A stretch of 64,000 bases of DNA from Nonomuraea spiralis (GCF_014648435.1 NZ_BMRC01000005.1:518463-582462); one strand, 5' to 3'; counted from the first letter of the stretch, positions 1 to 9,177 are shown. A program made the numbers and translations. Notes: a model not told the origin generated them from the letters alone.

Positions 1-466
1 CTCCACGACGATCCCCGCACCGGCCGAAGCCCGATTCGTTGCCCTGCCTGACCAGCACCCAGACGTCGGGATCGGCGCACCGGATGGAGTAGCCGGTGTT
101 GGTGGTGGTCGGCTGGAAGGTCACCTTCACCCCCTCGCCGACCGCCGAGTGGCTCTCGGAGTGGATCAACTCCAGTGTGCCTCCGTTCGTGCCGACGGCC
201 GTCCTGGGCAGATCGACGCCGCCCGTCACCCGCACCGTGGAGGCGGGGCCCAGCGCGGGCCCGCCGCCGTACGAACCGAAGAGCGCGACGACACCGATGG
301 CCGCCGCGGCGGCCCCGGCCAGCGCCGCCCCGGCCGACCCGCTTCTGCGCCGGCGGGCCGCCCGTGCCCGCCGGGTGATCTCCTGCACGTGTGCGGGCCG
401 GCCCGGCCCTGCGGCGCTGTACTTCTCGAACACCGCGCGCAGGTCACCTTCGGTGTACTGGGTCAT
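1..466 (-). CDS. Putative membrane partner (anti-sigma-like) of the SigE-type sigma factor, 3' end outside window
   Basis: The reading frame starts at the ATG at 464-466, overlapping the sigma factor stop in an ATGA junction, and stays open to the window edge (about 155 codons seen). The N-terminal 45 residues are hydrophilic and basic. They are followed by one Ala/Val-rich membrane segment (about residues 48-70) and then an extracytoplasmic part rich in Gly, Thr and Val. A short cytoplasmic head, one membrane pass and tight coupling to an ECF sigma gene are what is expected of an anti-sigma or sigma-associated membrane protein in actinomycetes. No zinc-binding HxxxCxxC motif is visible, so an anti-sigma function is inferred from context only. 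Confidence 0.7.
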   Translation of the reverse strand, partial: MTQYTEGDLRAVFEKYSAAGPGRPAHVQEITRRARAARRRRSGSAGAALAGAAAAAIGVVALFGSYGGGPALGPASTVRVTGGVDLPRTAVGTNGGTLELIHSESHSAVGEGVKVTFQPTTTNTGYSIRCADPDVWVLVRQGNESGFGRCGDRRG

Positions 467-960
467 CGCTTCGCCTCCACATTCAGTTCGCGCAGCGCCG
501 GATCCACACGAAGTCGTGCCAGCGCCCGGCTGAGCTGCTTCTTCACCGTCCCGAGCGAGCATCCGAGCACGTCGCCGATCTGCTCGTGCGGCAGATCGGC
601 GAAGTAGTGCAGGACGACGACCGCTCGCTGCCGAGCCGGGAGGGCGCCGGTCGCCGCCCACAGGGCGGCGCGGTCGGCCACCGCTCCGGCGATGTCCCGC
701 TGCTCGGGTCCCTCCGGCATCGCCTCGGTGGGCACTTCACCCCGCCATCGGCGCCGCCACCAGGAGGCGTGCGTGTTGACGATGATCCGGTACACGTACG
801 GATCCGGGTTGCTCTCGATCTTGTGCCAGACCCTCCACGCCTTGATCAGCGAGGTCTGCACCACATCTTCCGCCGCCGCCCAGTCCCGGGTGAGCAGGAA
901 CGCCGTACGGCACAGCCGCTCATGCCGCTGCTCGACATACCAGGCAAACTCATCCACCAT
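463..960 (-). CDS. ECF RNA polymerase sigma factor, SigE family
   Basis: A 165-residue sigma-70 ECF protein. Region 2 covers about residues 10-75 and includes AAAEDVVQTSLIKAWRVW, the core-binding and -10 recognition helix. Region 4 covers about 105-155 and its helix-turn-helix EQIGDVLGCSLGTVKKQLSR recognises the -35 element. Length and the compact inter-region linker fit the actinobacterial SigE/TIGR02983 family. The stop codon overlaps the start of a one-pass membrane protein, so the two are translationally coupled and probably form a sigma/regulator pair. No dedicated promoter is obvious upstream. Family assignment is strong; the regulon is unknown. Confidence 0.93.
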   Translation of the reverse strand: MVDEFAWYVEQRHERLCRTAFLLTRDWAAAEDVVQTSLIKAWRVWHKIESNPDPYVYRIIVNTHASWWRRRWRGEVPTEAMPEGPEQRDIAGAVADRAALWAATGALPARQRAVVVLHYFADLPHEQIGDVLGCSLGTVKKQLSRALARLRVDPALRELNVEAKR

Positions 961-1089
961 CTCCCACTCCCTTACGACGCCTTCTCCGGAACTACCGTCC
1001 AGGAGGCGCCTTTGGGTGACAGGGAAATCGTGAGTCTCCCGAATCCGCCACGGTGAGGCTCGGGCGTCCCGCGACCGGGACGGACGTGA

Positions 1090-1671
1090 TCAGCGCGCAG
1101 ACGCCGCGAGCGTTTTGATCGTGAAGTCGATCGCTGTCGCGAGCCGCTGGGCGTCGTGCCCGGTACGTTCGCGTACGCGCAGCCCGAGCACCGTCGTGAA
1201 CAGCAGCTCCACCGCGGCGTCGACGTCCAGTGCGGCGGGCAGGTCGCCCTCGCGGATGCCGCGCCGGAGCAGTGACGCCAGGGTTTTCCTGGTGACCTCG
1301 AACGCGGCCTCGGTCCTCTCCTGGACCTCGGGGTCGGTGGTGCCGAGTTCGGCGGCCGTGTTGACCACGAAGCAGCCGCGACCGGCCTCGTGACTGATCA
1401 TCCAGATCAGCCACTCCCGCAGGATCTCAAGGCTGGGGCCAGGGGCGTTGAGCAGCTCTTCGGCCTGCGTGGACTCCGTCGCCCGATAGTGGTCCAGCGT
1501 CCGCAGGAACAGTGTGTGCTTGTCGATGAAGGTGCGATACAGGCTGCTCTGCTTGAGTCTGAGTTCGGCGCCCAGATCGCGCACGGACGTGGCGTTGTAG
1601 CCACGACGCCAGAACAGGTCGGTCGCCTTGGCGATCACCTCTTGCTCGTCGAACTCCCTGGGCCGTGCCAT
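1090..1671 (-). CDS. TetR-family repressor of the divergent MFS exporter
   Basis: 193 residues starting at MARPREFDEQ; an in-frame upstream start at 1749 would lie across the operator and is unlikely. The N-terminal TetR domain (about residues 5-50) has the helix-turn-helix around NATSVRDLGAELRLKQSSLY. The C-terminal ligand domain resembles AcrR/TetR_C regulators (LREWLIWMISHEAGRGCFV). It is transcribed away from an MFS transporter across about 100 bp that carries two GGGAGCG-type inverted repeats. The arrangement implies that it represses both itself and the pump until a ligand binds. Confidence 0.92.
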   Translation of the reverse strand: MARPREFDEQEVIAKATDLFWRRGYNATSVRDLGAELRLKQSSLYRTFIDKHTLFLRTLDHYRATESTQAEELLNAPGPSLEILREWLIWMISHEAGRGCFVVNTAAELGTTDPEVQERTEAAFEVTRKTLASLLRRGIREGDLPAALDVDAAVELLFTTVLGLRVRERTGHDAQRLATAIDFTIKTLAASAR

Positions 1672-1694
1672 GGTGACCACTCTACCGAAGTTGT

Positions 1695-1748
1695 GGAGCG
1701 AGCGCTCCCGTATTAGGGTTCGGGGTCGTATGGGAGCGATCGCTCCCA
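1695..1748. promoter_or_regulatory. Twin palindromic operator between TetR gene and MFS gene
   Basis: A perfect 18-bp palindrome TGGGAGCGATCGCTCCCA lies at 1731-1748. A related inverted repeat GGAGCG-AG-CGCTCC lies at 1695-1708, 36 bp away. Both sit between divergent regulator and exporter starts, so they are the predicted TetR binding sites. The 1731-1748 site is only about 20 bp before the MFS start codon and would block its transcription directly. Confidence 0.8.
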
Positions 1749-1768
1749 AATGACAGAGGAGATCTCAC

Positions 1769-2962
1769 GTGACGGCAACGGACTCCATGACGACCGGGCG
1801 GGACGCGACGGCGAGAAATCGTTGGATCGCGGTGTCCGCCGTGGCCTTTGGCACATTTCTCCTGGTGACTGCCGAGCAGCTCCCCATCGGACTGCTCACC
1901 CCCGTCGGATCGGCACTGTCGATCTCCGAGGGCGCGGCGGGCCTGATGGTCACGGCCCCCAGCATCGTCGCCGCCCTCGCGGCGCCCTTGGTCCCGGTGC
2001 TCGTCGGCAAAATAAACCGCAGGCTCCTGCTCGTCGCCCTGATGGGACTCATGACGCTCGCCAACCTGGCCTCCGCGCTGGCCCCGAACTATCCGCTCCT
2101 GATCACCGCCCGCGTGCTGGTCGGGGTGGCGATCGGCGGATTCTGGGCCATCGCCGGCGGTCTGGCCGTCCGGCTCGTCCCCGCCCCGCTCGTGCCCCGG
2201 GCCACGGCGATCATCTTCGGTGGCGTCGGGGCGGCCAACGTCTTCGGCGTCCCCCTCGGCACGCTGGTCGGCGGGCTGGCAAGCTGGCGGATCGCGTTCG
2301 GCGCGCTGAGCGTGCTCGCCCTGGTCGTGCTGGTCGCCCTGGTGGCCGTACTGCCGCCGCTGGCCGCCGACCAGCCCGTCGGCCTGCGCCGGCTGGCCGA
2401 CCAGTTCCGCAACCAGGGCGTACGGATCGGAATCCTGGCCACCTTCCTGATCGTGACCGGCCACTTCGCGGCTTACACGTTCATCAGCCCGGTGCTGCAG
2501 GATCTGTCCGGCATCGACGGGCAACTCGTCGGGCCGCTGCTGTTCGGGTTCGGCCTGGCAGGCGTCGTGGGCAACTTCATCGCCGGCGCCACCGTGGCGA
2601 AGAGGCTCCACCGGACGGTCCTCATCATCGCCGCCGCCTTGGGCGTGACCGTGCTGCTCTACCCCATCGCCGGGGTCACCGTCGCCGGCGGGATGACGCT
2701 GCTCGTCGTCTGGGGCCTGGTGTACGGCGGGGTCTCCACGAGCCTCCAGACCTGGATGATCCGGTCAGCGCCGCAAGCGATCGAGGAAGCCTCCGCCCTG
2801 TGGGTGGCGGTGTTCAACCTCTCGATCGGTCTCGGCGCGCTGGCCGGCGGCACGATCGTCGACGCCCTGCCACTTGAGGGCATCCTGTGGCTCGCCGGCG
2901 TGCTCCTGCTGCTGGCCGGGCTCGCGGTATGGACCGCACGCCGAAACGCCAACCTTCGATGA
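1769..2962 (+). CDS. MFS drug exporter (DHA1/AraJ-like)
   Basis: 397 residues with about 12 hydrophobic segments throughout and the MFS signature loop between TM2 and TM3 (LVGKINRRLLLVALMG). The GTG start at 1769 has a GAGGAGA ribosome site 6-8 bases upstream and directly follows the TetR operator. Sequence style (TAEQLPIGLLTPVGSALSIS, then TAPSIVAALAAPLVPVLVG) matches DHA1 purine/chloramphenicol-type efflux proteins. It is predicted to expel a small hydrophobic compound by proton antiport; the substrate is unknown. Three other transporters here (12769, 36431, 26157) have the same general design. Confidence 0.9.
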   Translation: MTATDSMTTGRDATARNRWIAVSAVAFGTFLLVTAEQLPIGLLTPVGSALSISEGAAGLMVTAPSIVAALAAPLVPVLVGKINRRLLLVALMGLMTLANLASALAPNYPLLITARVLVGVAIGGFWAIAGGLAVRLVPAPLVPRATAIIFGGVGAANVFGVPLGTLVGGLASWRIAFGALSVLALVVLVALVAVLPPLAADQPVGLRRLADQFRNQGVRIGILATFLIVTGHFAAYTFISPVLQDLSGIDGQLVGPLLFGFGLAGVVGNFIAGATVAKRLHRTVLIIAAALGVTVLLYPIAGVTVAGGMTLLVVWGLVYGGVSTSLQTWMIRSAPQAIEEASALWVAVFNLSIGLGALAGGTIVDALPLEGILWLAGVLLLLAGLAVWTARRNANLR

Positions 2963-3148
2963 CACCCGTCTCACCAAGCCGGCGGTGATCACGGTGGTCG
3001 CGATGGGCGGGCCCGGCTCCTCCGTTACGCGTACGACGGCCATGATTTTCTCGCTCGCCGGCCGTGATCGAATGACTCCTCCGTACGGATCACCGCGCGC
3101 ATGCTTCTCTGCACGACTTCCTGATCCACGGACCGACAGAAGATCACC

Positions 3149-3742
3149 ATGCCCGGAGCACGTACGGCGGGGATCGCGCGCGGGGTGGCCGCGTGCCTGC
3201 TGTTCTTGTCGGCCGCCCTGCTGTCGGCGGGGCCGACAACGTCGACCTGGACCTGAACGGCCACACGATCACCGGCTCGGGCACCGGCAAGGGGCTGACG
3301 CTCTTCAGCCGGGTGGGCGCCACCGTCCGCAACGGCACGATCGGCGGCTTCACCCACAGCATCTACATCTCCTTCTGGTCGGGGCAGCCGCGTACCGACC
3401 TCACCGCCACCGACGCCCGGTCGCTACATATCCCCGTCGGGGGTCTCGCCCCACCCGGCCGGAGCGGCCGTCGACCTGACCCTGTGCGAGACCGACGGAC
3501 CCGAACTGTGGCTGGGCACCGAGGTGAACGACACCGACACGGACGCCTGCCACACCGCCGGCACGGCGATCTCCGCGCAGGCACGGGAACACCGCCGTAT
3601 CCTCGCCGAGGCGCTGACCACGGTCGGTCTGACCAACTACCCCAGCGAGTGGTGGCACTGGTCCTACGGCGACCGCTACTGGGCCAACACGACCGGCGCC
3701 TCGGCCGCACGGTACGGACCGGTGACCTCAGACCACCTCTGA
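3149..3742 (+). pseudogene. Decayed chimera: signal peptide, beta-helix fragment and VanX-like D-Ala-D-Ala dipeptidase C-terminus
   Basis: ATG at 3149 opens a clear signal peptide that hits a stop at about 3254. From about 3235 a different frame reads parallel beta-helix sequence (VDLDLNGHTITGSGTG, then ATVRNGTIGGF). From about 3410 a third frame reads GRYISPSGVSPHPAGAAVDL and ends with EWWHWSYGDRYWA before the stop at 3742. The SPHxxGxAVD and EWWH motifs carry the zinc ligands and catalytic Glu of M15D D-alanyl-D-alanine dipeptidases (VanX/DdpX), but roughly the first 90 residues of that family are absent. I read this as two gene relics fused by deletions, not a working gene. Confidence 0.8.
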
Positions 3743-5230
3743 CGCGCCGCCGTCTCGTGATTGCCCGGGTACGTGCTCGGCCGAGGCTTTCGGGAGTGCG
3801 AGCATCACGAGTGCCGTGACCAGGTAGAGCACGGCGGAGACGATCAGGACGATGCCGAGCGCGTGCCCGTGGTCCGGCAGCGCCGGTGTTCCGGCGACGG
3901 TGGTGAAGAAGATCGTGCCGAGCACGGCGATGCCGACGGCGCCGCCGATCTGGTTGACGGTGGAGAGCACCCCACCGGCGGCGCCCGCGTCGCGTCCGGG
4001 CACGCCCGCGAGGACGACGTTCACGAGAATGGGCGCGGCCAGCCCGAGCCCGAGGCCGCCGATGAGGAGCGCCAGGGCGAGGAGCCAGTATCCGGGATCG
4101 TCGCCGTCCTTGACGATGAACCACAGGACGAGCTGGGAGGCCGCGACGGTGAGCGAGCCGGCGATCAGCAACGTTCTGCCCGCCCTGGCGGCGAGGGCGA
4201 CGCCGAGGCCGGAGGTGATGATCGAGCCGAGCGCGTACGGGAGGATCACCAGGCCGGTCTCCCACGCGGTCCGGCCGGTGCCGTTCTGGAGGTAGATCGA
4301 GAGGGTGAGGAAGGACGCCCCGATGCCGCCGAAGAAGAGCAGCGAAGCGGTCAGGCCGACGGTGAAGGCGCGGATCCTCAGCAGGGCCGGGTCGAAGACG
4401 GGTTCGTCCCCGCGTCCGGTGAGCCGGCGCTCGTGGGCGAGGAAGATCGCGAACACGATGACCCCGGCTGCGAGGAGGGCGTAGGAGGTCCAGGTCCAAC
4501 CCCATGTCCCGGTCTGGATGATCGGCAGCAGCAGGAGAAGGATGCCCGTGGCCGCGAGGAGCGCGCCTCGGAGGTCCAGCCGCGCGGTCGAGTCGGAACG
4601 GGACTCCGGCAGGACCTTCGCGCCGAGGACGAGTGCCGCGATCGAGACGGGCACGTTGATCCAGAAGATCGTGCGCCAGCCCAGATCGAACAGGTCGGCG
4701 TCGACGAGCAGCCCGCCCAGCAGCGGGCCGGCGACCGAGGCGAGGCCCTGGACCGCTCCGTACGCGCCGAACGCCTTGGCGCGCTCGCCCGGAGCGAACG
4801 ATGCCCGGATGATCCCGAACACCTGCGGGACCATGATCCCGGCGGTCAGTCCCTGCCCGGCCCGCATGCCGATGAGCATCCCCGGATCGGCGGCCAGCGC
4901 GCACAGCGCCGAGGTGACCATGAACCCGGCCAGCCCGATCAGGAACAGCAGCTTGCGGCCGTACCGGTCGCCGAGCCGTCCGCCGGTGATCAGGCCCGCG
5001 CCCAGGGCGAGGGTGTACGCGGCGATCGTCCACTGGATCTGGGCGTCGCCGGCACCCAGATCCTGGGCCATCGCCGGGGCGGCGACGGTGACGATCGTGG
5101 CGTCCAGGAGGTCCATGAAGGAACCGAAGAGCACCACCGACAACGCCGCGGTCGCGCCGGCGCCGGCGATGAGTGCCTGCGATGCCTCAGTGGTACGGGT
5201 GCCCTCTCGAGGGCTTGGTGTGTCGGTCAT
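3728..5230 (-). CDS. MFS multidrug transporter, EmrB/QacA (DHA2, 14-TM) type
   Basis: About 500 residues from MTDTPSPREG; an ATG ten codons upstream (5260) is also possible, as neither has a strong ribosome site. The family hallmarks are LLDATIVTVAAPAM in TM1, the loop RLGDRYGRK after TM2 (about residue 88) and TM5 motif C-like Gly/Pro spacing. Fourteen hydrophobic stretches fit proton-driven drug exporters. It is divergently transcribed from the WYL regulator at 5296, the probable controller. Its stop overlaps the end of the VanX relic by 15 bp. Confidence 0.9.
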   Translation of the reverse strand: MTDTPSPREGTRTTEASQALIAGAGATAALSVVLFGSFMDLLDATIVTVAAPAMAQDLGAGDAQIQWTIAAYTLALGAGLITGGRLGDRYGRKLLFLIGLAGFMVTSALCALAADPGMLIGMRAGQGLTAGIMVPQVFGIIRASFAPGERAKAFGAYGAVQGLASVAGPLLGGLLVDADLFDLGWRTIFWINVPVSIAALVLGAKVLPESRSDSTARLDLRGALLAATGILLLLLPIIQTGTWGWTWTSYALLAAGVIVFAIFLAHERRLTGRGDEPVFDPALLRIRAFTVGLTASLLFFGGIGASFLTLSIYLQNGTGRTAWETGLVILPYALGSIITSGLGVALAARAGRTLLIAGSLTVAASQLVLWFIVKDGDDPGYWLLALALLIGGLGLGLAAPILVNVVLAGVPGRDAGAAGGVLSTVNQIGGAVGIAVLGTIFFTTVAGTPALPDHGHALGIVLIVSAVLYLVTALVMLALPKASAEHVPGQSRDGGASEVV

Positions 5231-5295
5231 GCCGGCCACCATCGACGGCATAGTTGCCACCGAGTGACCGCTATCGGTGAAAGGATCGGAGAATC

Positions 5296-6264
5296 ATGGC
5301 TGTCACCTCCGCGCGGACGCTCAAACTGCTGTCGATCTTCGGGATCGGTGCGACCCTGACCGCCGGGGAACTCGCCACCCGCCTCGGAACGTCGGTGCGG
5401 ACCGTACGTCGCGACATCGGCACGCTCCGGGACCTCGGGTACGAGATCGAGGCCGTCCGCGGGGTCGGGGGCGGGTATCGCCTCGGTCGCGCCACCCGCC
5501 TGCCGCCGGTCGTCTTCGACGAGGACCAGGCCGTCGCCACGGCCGTCGCACTCCAGACCGTGCCGACGGTCCTGTCCGGCATCCGGGAGAACGCGGCCCG
5601 TGCTCTCGCCACCCTGCACCAGGCGATGCCCGCGCGCAGCCGTGTGCACGCCGAGGCGTTCACCGTCTCCTCGGCCCGCAACTACTGGGAGTTCCCGGCG
5701 CCACCGATCGACGCCGAGATCGTCCGCGCCGTCGGCAGCGCGATCAACCGGCGGCACCTCGTCCGCGTGGACTACACCGGCGACGGTGAACCCGTCACGC
5801 TCACGCTGGAGCCGCACGACCTCGTGGTCTGGGCCGCACGCTGGTACCTGGTCGCCTTCGACCCGGACGCGGACCGATGGCGCGCGATGCGCGTGGACCG
5901 CGTCGAACCCCGCCTGCCCACGCACACCCCCTTCGTCCGGCGTGACATCCCGCACGGCGATCCCGTCGCCTTCGTCATGACCGCGCACGACCGCGGCGAC
6001 GCCGCCGCCGAATGGCAATGCCGCGGCTCGGCCACCCTCGCCCTGCCGGCCTCCACCGTCGCCCAGTTCGCCCCCGGCGGATCGACGGTCGGGTACGACA
6101 CCGAGACCACGTGCCGGCTCACACTCGGCGCATGGTCGTGGCCAGGGCTGGCCGGACTGCTCCTCACCTTCGACGCCGACATCACCGACGTCGAACCGGC
6201 CCAACTCAGGCAGGCCCTGCACTCCTTGCGCACCCGGATCACCCGGGCTCTCCGACCCGGCTGA
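5296..6264 (+). CDS. WYL-domain transcriptional regulator (YafY/DeoR-like HTH)
   Basis: 322 residues. The N-terminal winged HTH is at about residues 5-60 (TAGELATRLGTSVRTVRRDI, then the wing GVGGGYRLG). A WYL ligand-binding domain covers about residues 135-215, with the diagnostic VVWAARWYLVAFD, and a WCX C-terminal extension follows. The family senses nucleotides or nucleic acids in phage defence and DNA damage in other bacteria, or metabolites in catabolic switches. Here the divergent partner is a DHA2 exporter with only 65 bp between start codons, so control of that pump is the simplest role. Confidence 0.9.
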   Translation: MAVTSARTLKLLSIFGIGATLTAGELATRLGTSVRTVRRDIGTLRDLGYEIEAVRGVGGGYRLGRATRLPPVVFDEDQAVATAVALQTVPTVLSGIRENAARALATLHQAMPARSRVHAEAFTVSSARNYWEFPAPPIDAEIVRAVGSAINRRHLVRVDYTGDGEPVTLTLEPHDLVVWAARWYLVAFDPDADRWRAMRVDRVEPRLPTHTPFVRRDIPHGDPVAFVMTAHDRGDAAAEWQCRGSATLALPASTVAQFAPGGSTVGYDTETTCRLTLGAWSWPGLAGLLLTFDADITDVEPAQLRQALHSLRTRITRALRPG

Positions 6265-6363
6265 ACCCGCACCACCCACTGTGACGTTTCCGTACGGACG
6301 CCAGGGTCCGCAGCCGTCCGGGATCAGCGCCTCACCCATGGAGAGGTGCCGGCGCCCTCGTGA

Positions 6364-6771
6364 TCAACCGCAGTGCGACCAGCCCGAATACCAGGAGGAC
6401 GACGAGATTCTGCCACCCCAGTTGATGCACTGTCCCGGGGCGTCAATCTTGACCGGACCGGCGTAGTAGGCGTAGCTGCCTTCGTCCTCGACAGACTTCG
6501 CGTCGTTCTTTCTCGCGATCCAGACATCCATGGGGGTGGACTTCCCCAGGTTGGCGGTCTTCCAGGTGACCGCGCAGTTGGTACGGCCGTTGTACATCAG
6601 ATAGATGACTCCACCGGTGATGTTGTGGTGATCGATCACGTGGTAACTACCGCCGCCGCACGCGGCGATCGGCGACGAGGCCGCGTTCGCCGGGCTGCTC
6701 ACGACCACGGAACCGGCCAGCATCGCCGCGGTGACAAGGGGGAGCGCTACCTTCGTCCTGAACTTGCGCAT
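6364..6771 (-). CDS. SapA-like small secreted (spore-associated) protein
   Basis: 135 residues with a signal peptide (MRKFRTK, hydrophobic core, cleavage near SPANAASS). The mature part has paired Cys residues, motifs CGGGSYHVIDHH and YNGRTNCAVTWK, and a C-terminal QCINWGGRI followed by a terminal SHCG. This pattern matches streptomycete spore-associated protein A homologues, which are secreted beta-sheet proteins found on or near spores and without known enzyme activity. A GGAAGAGG ribosome site precedes the ATG. It stands alone between a regulator and an oxidase on opposite strands. Confidence 0.8.
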   Translation of the reverse strand: MRKFRTKVALPLVTAAMLAGSVVVSSPANAASSPIAACGGGSYHVIDHHNITGGVIYLMYNGRTNCAVTWKTANLGKSTPMDVWIARKNDAKSVEDEGSYAYYAGPVKIDAPGQCINWGGRISSSSWYSGWSHCG

Positions 6772-6941
6772 GAGCCTCTTCCGCTTCTTTTCATGATCCT
6801 TCAGGGACGCGGGCGACTCTACGACGACCCTTGGAGCGAGCTGCGATGATCTTCCTCACCGGAGCCTGTACAGCACGTGAATTCTCGGTGTGCCGGAGGC
6901 TTCCGGCACGACCCGGCCCATGAGGACGACGCCCGTGCCGA

Positions 6942-8315
6942 TCAGTCCCGGACCGGTCCTCGGGCGGGCGGGATGTTGTGGTTGAGACGGAAGAGGTTCG
7001 CCGGGTCGTGGACGGCTTTGAGGGCGGTCAGCCGCCGGTGGTCCGTGGGGTTGTAGGCGGAGCGGACCTGCGCGGCGGCGTTCTCGCCGTTCATGAAGTT
7101 GAGGAACCGGCCGCCGGTGCTCCACGGCCCGATCGCCTCGAACATGCGCGCGTGCGCCGGCCGGATCTGGGTGAGGCCGGCACGTTCCAGCCGGGAGATC
7201 ACGTTGAGCAGGTATCGCGCGTCGCGGTTGCCGACGGCGTTGGCCACGGCGGGCGGGTGGGCGAGCCTGCCGCCGAGGTGGCGCAGTTCGACGATGTGCG
7301 GCACCGGCGCGTGGGGGCCCGCCAGGTCGAGGATGGTCCGTACGGCGGCGGCGTCGAGTTCGCCGAGCATGGCCGTGCCCGATTCGACCGCACCCGGCGC
7401 GACGGGGTCGTTGTAGATCGACCCGGCATCGGCGTAGGCCAGCTCACCGAGGGTGTCGAGCATCGGGCTGATGGCCCGTAACGGCGCCACCAGGCGTTCG
7501 CCGGCTCCGGGGTCACCGGCCGCGCAGGCGATGCGCACATGGACGGTGTGACGGCCGCGCATCGGCTCCGGGATCGCCGGAACGTCCGGCAGGGAGATGA
7601 GGGCGATCGAGGAGTTCATCGCCTCGGGCACGGTGGCGGCCCATTGCAGGTAGGTGCCGAACACCTCGGCGGCCTTCTCGACGGGAAAGATCAGCACCCC
7701 GCCGAACAGCGTGGCGACCGGCACCAGGTCGATCTCCATTCCGGTCACCACGCCGAAGTTGTCCCGGCCGCCGCGCAGCGCCCAGAACAGGTCCGGGTCG
7801 GAGTCCTGGGTGACGTGCCGCAGGCGGCCGTCCGCCGTGACGACGTCGAGGCCGCGTACGTGGTCGGCGGCGTAGCCGAAGCTCCGGGACAGCAGGGCCA
7901 GGCCACCGCCGAGGGTGTAGGAGACCGCGCCCACGCGCGGGGCCGAACCGGACAGGGGCGCCAGCCCGGCCGGCGCCGTCCTGTCGATCACCTGGTCCCA
8001 GCGTGTTCCTGCGGCCACCCACGCGGTGCGGGCATCGGCGTCCACCCGGACGGCGCTCATCCGCGCGGTGGTGATCAGCACGCCGCCCTCGGCGGCGACG
8101 GCCGCCGAGGCGTGCCCGGTGCCCTGCACCCCCACGGGGAGCCCGTGCTCCTGCGCGTAGGTCACCGCCGCCTGCACGTCGGCGGGTCCGGCGGCGCCCA
8201 CCACCAGGTCGGGACGGTGCCGTCGGGCGGTCTGCCAACCGGCGCGTTCCTCGTCGTACCCCTTGTCGCGGGGCGCGAGCACCGGACCCGTCACGCGATC
8301 GGCCGGCCGGTTCAT
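6942..8315 (-). CDS. FAD-linked oxidoreductase of the BBE/PCMH family
   Basis: 457 residues. An FAD-binding PCMH domain spans about residues 35-205: GVQGTGHASAA has the His that commonly carries covalent FAD, and GAVSYTLGGGLALLSRSFG is the flavin loop. The C-terminal BBE segment contains YNPTDHRRLTALKAVHDPANLF. The second covalent attachment Cys of berberine-bridge enzymes is not present, so flavin attachment is probably mono-covalent. It oxidises a small organic substrate with O2; the substrate is unknown. Its ATG overlaps the stop of the upstream lipase gene (ATGA at 8312-8315), so the two are made together. Confidence 0.88.
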   Translation of the reverse strand: MNRPADRVTGPVLAPRDKGYDEERAGWQTARRHRPDLVVGAAGPADVQAAVTYAQEHGLPVGVQGTGHASAAVAAEGGVLITTARMSAVRVDADARTAWVAAGTRWDQVIDRTAPAGLAPLSGSAPRVGAVSYTLGGGLALLSRSFGYAADHVRGLDVVTADGRLRHVTQDSDPDLFWALRGGRDNFGVVTGMEIDLVPVATLFGGVLIFPVEKAAEVFGTYLQWAATVPEAMNSSIALISLPDVPAIPEPMRGRHTVHVRIACAAGDPGAGERLVAPLRAISPMLDTLGELAYADAGSIYNDPVAPGAVESGTAMLGELDAAAVRTILDLAGPHAPVPHIVELRHLGGRLAHPPAVANAVGNRDARYLLNVISRLERAGLTQIRPAHARMFEAIGPWSTGGRFLNFMNGENAAAQVRSAYNPTDHRRLTALKAVHDPANLFRLNHNIPPARGPVRD

Positions 8316-9160
8316 GATCCGTCCCTCTCGCCGCCGAGCCGCGCGGCCAGGAACCGTCCGGCCCGCTCCAGCGCCGCCGCCGCCTCGGCCGATCCGTCGT
8401 CGAGCTGGAACACGTGCGGTTGACGCGGAGCCACCTCCAACGTCACCGCGACCTCGTCGGCCCCGGCGCGTCCGGCCAGCCGTACGGCGTCGTCCAGCAG
8501 GAGTTCGCTCGAGCCGACCTGGATCAGCAGGGGCGGCAGCCCGGTGAGATCGGCGAAGAGCGGGCTCAGCTCGGGCGCCGATCTGTCACTGCCGGCGGCG
8601 TACTGGTCGAAGAGCCACCCGAGATCGGCCGGCGCGAAGAACGGGTCCACCCCGTCCTTGGACCGCATGCTCGCGCCGCTGAGGGTCAGGTCGACGGCCG
8701 GCGAGAACAGGACCGCCGCCGCAGGCATCGGCAGGCCCGCGTCCCGGGCGCGGATCAGGGTGACGACGACCAGAGCGGCACCGGCCGAGTCGCCCGCGAC
8801 CACGAGCCGCCGCGGGTCGGCACCGGAGTCCAGCAACTCGCGGTAGGCGGCCAGGCAGTCGTCGGGCGCGGCCGGGAACGGGTGCTCGGGCGCCAGCCGG
8901 TAGTCGATCGAGACGGCCCGGCCGTCCAGGTGCCGCAGCAGCGCGGCGGTGACGTGGGCGGTGGCACGCGCCGACCCGACCACGAACCCGCCACCGTGGA
9001 GATACAGCAGTACGTCCTCGCCTGTCGTGCCGGGCACCGCCCTCCGCAGCTCCAATGCCGGCCGCCCGCCGAGTGTCGTCGCCGACGAGTCGACGTCCGC
9101 GGGCAAGGGCCGGGTGAACAACGCCGCGAACTGCTCGCGCCGTTGGGCAATGGTGAACAT
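8312..9160 (-). CDS. Alpha/beta hydrolase, hormone-sensitive-lipase type esterase
   Basis: 282 residues. The oxyanion motif HGGG is at residues 55-58, the nucleophile elbow GDSAG centres on Ser125, the acid is near the loop starting PPLLIQVG, and the catalytic His is in QPHVFQ. This is the type IV bacterial esterase layout, cytoplasmic with no signal peptide. First gene of a two-gene operon with the FAD oxidase, divergent from a MarR regulator across an intergenic stretch full of GTCA-GC repeats. The likely role is breakdown or modification of an ester that also acts as MarR ligand; this is inference. Confidence 0.9.
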   Translation of the reverse strand: MFTIAQRREQFAALFTRPLPADVDSSATTLGGRPALELRRAVPGTTGEDVLLYLHGGGFVVGSARATAHVTAALLRHLDGRAVSIDYRLAPEHPFPAAPDDCLAAYRELLDSGADPRRLVVAGDSAGAALVVVTLIRARDAGLPMPAAAVLFSPAVDLTLSGASMRSKDGVDPFFAPADLGWLFDQYAAGSDRSAPELSPLFADLTGLPPLLIQVGSSELLLDDAVRLAGRAGADEVAVTLEVAPRQPHVFQLDDGSAEAAAALERAGRFLAARLGGERDGS

Positions 9161-9177
9161 TTCGCCCCCAGAAATTA

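Noticed and set aside
3761..5359. 532-codon plus-strand frame opposite the EmrB-type MFS gene
   Set aside because: Antisense shadow; the opposite strand has MFS helices and signature loops.
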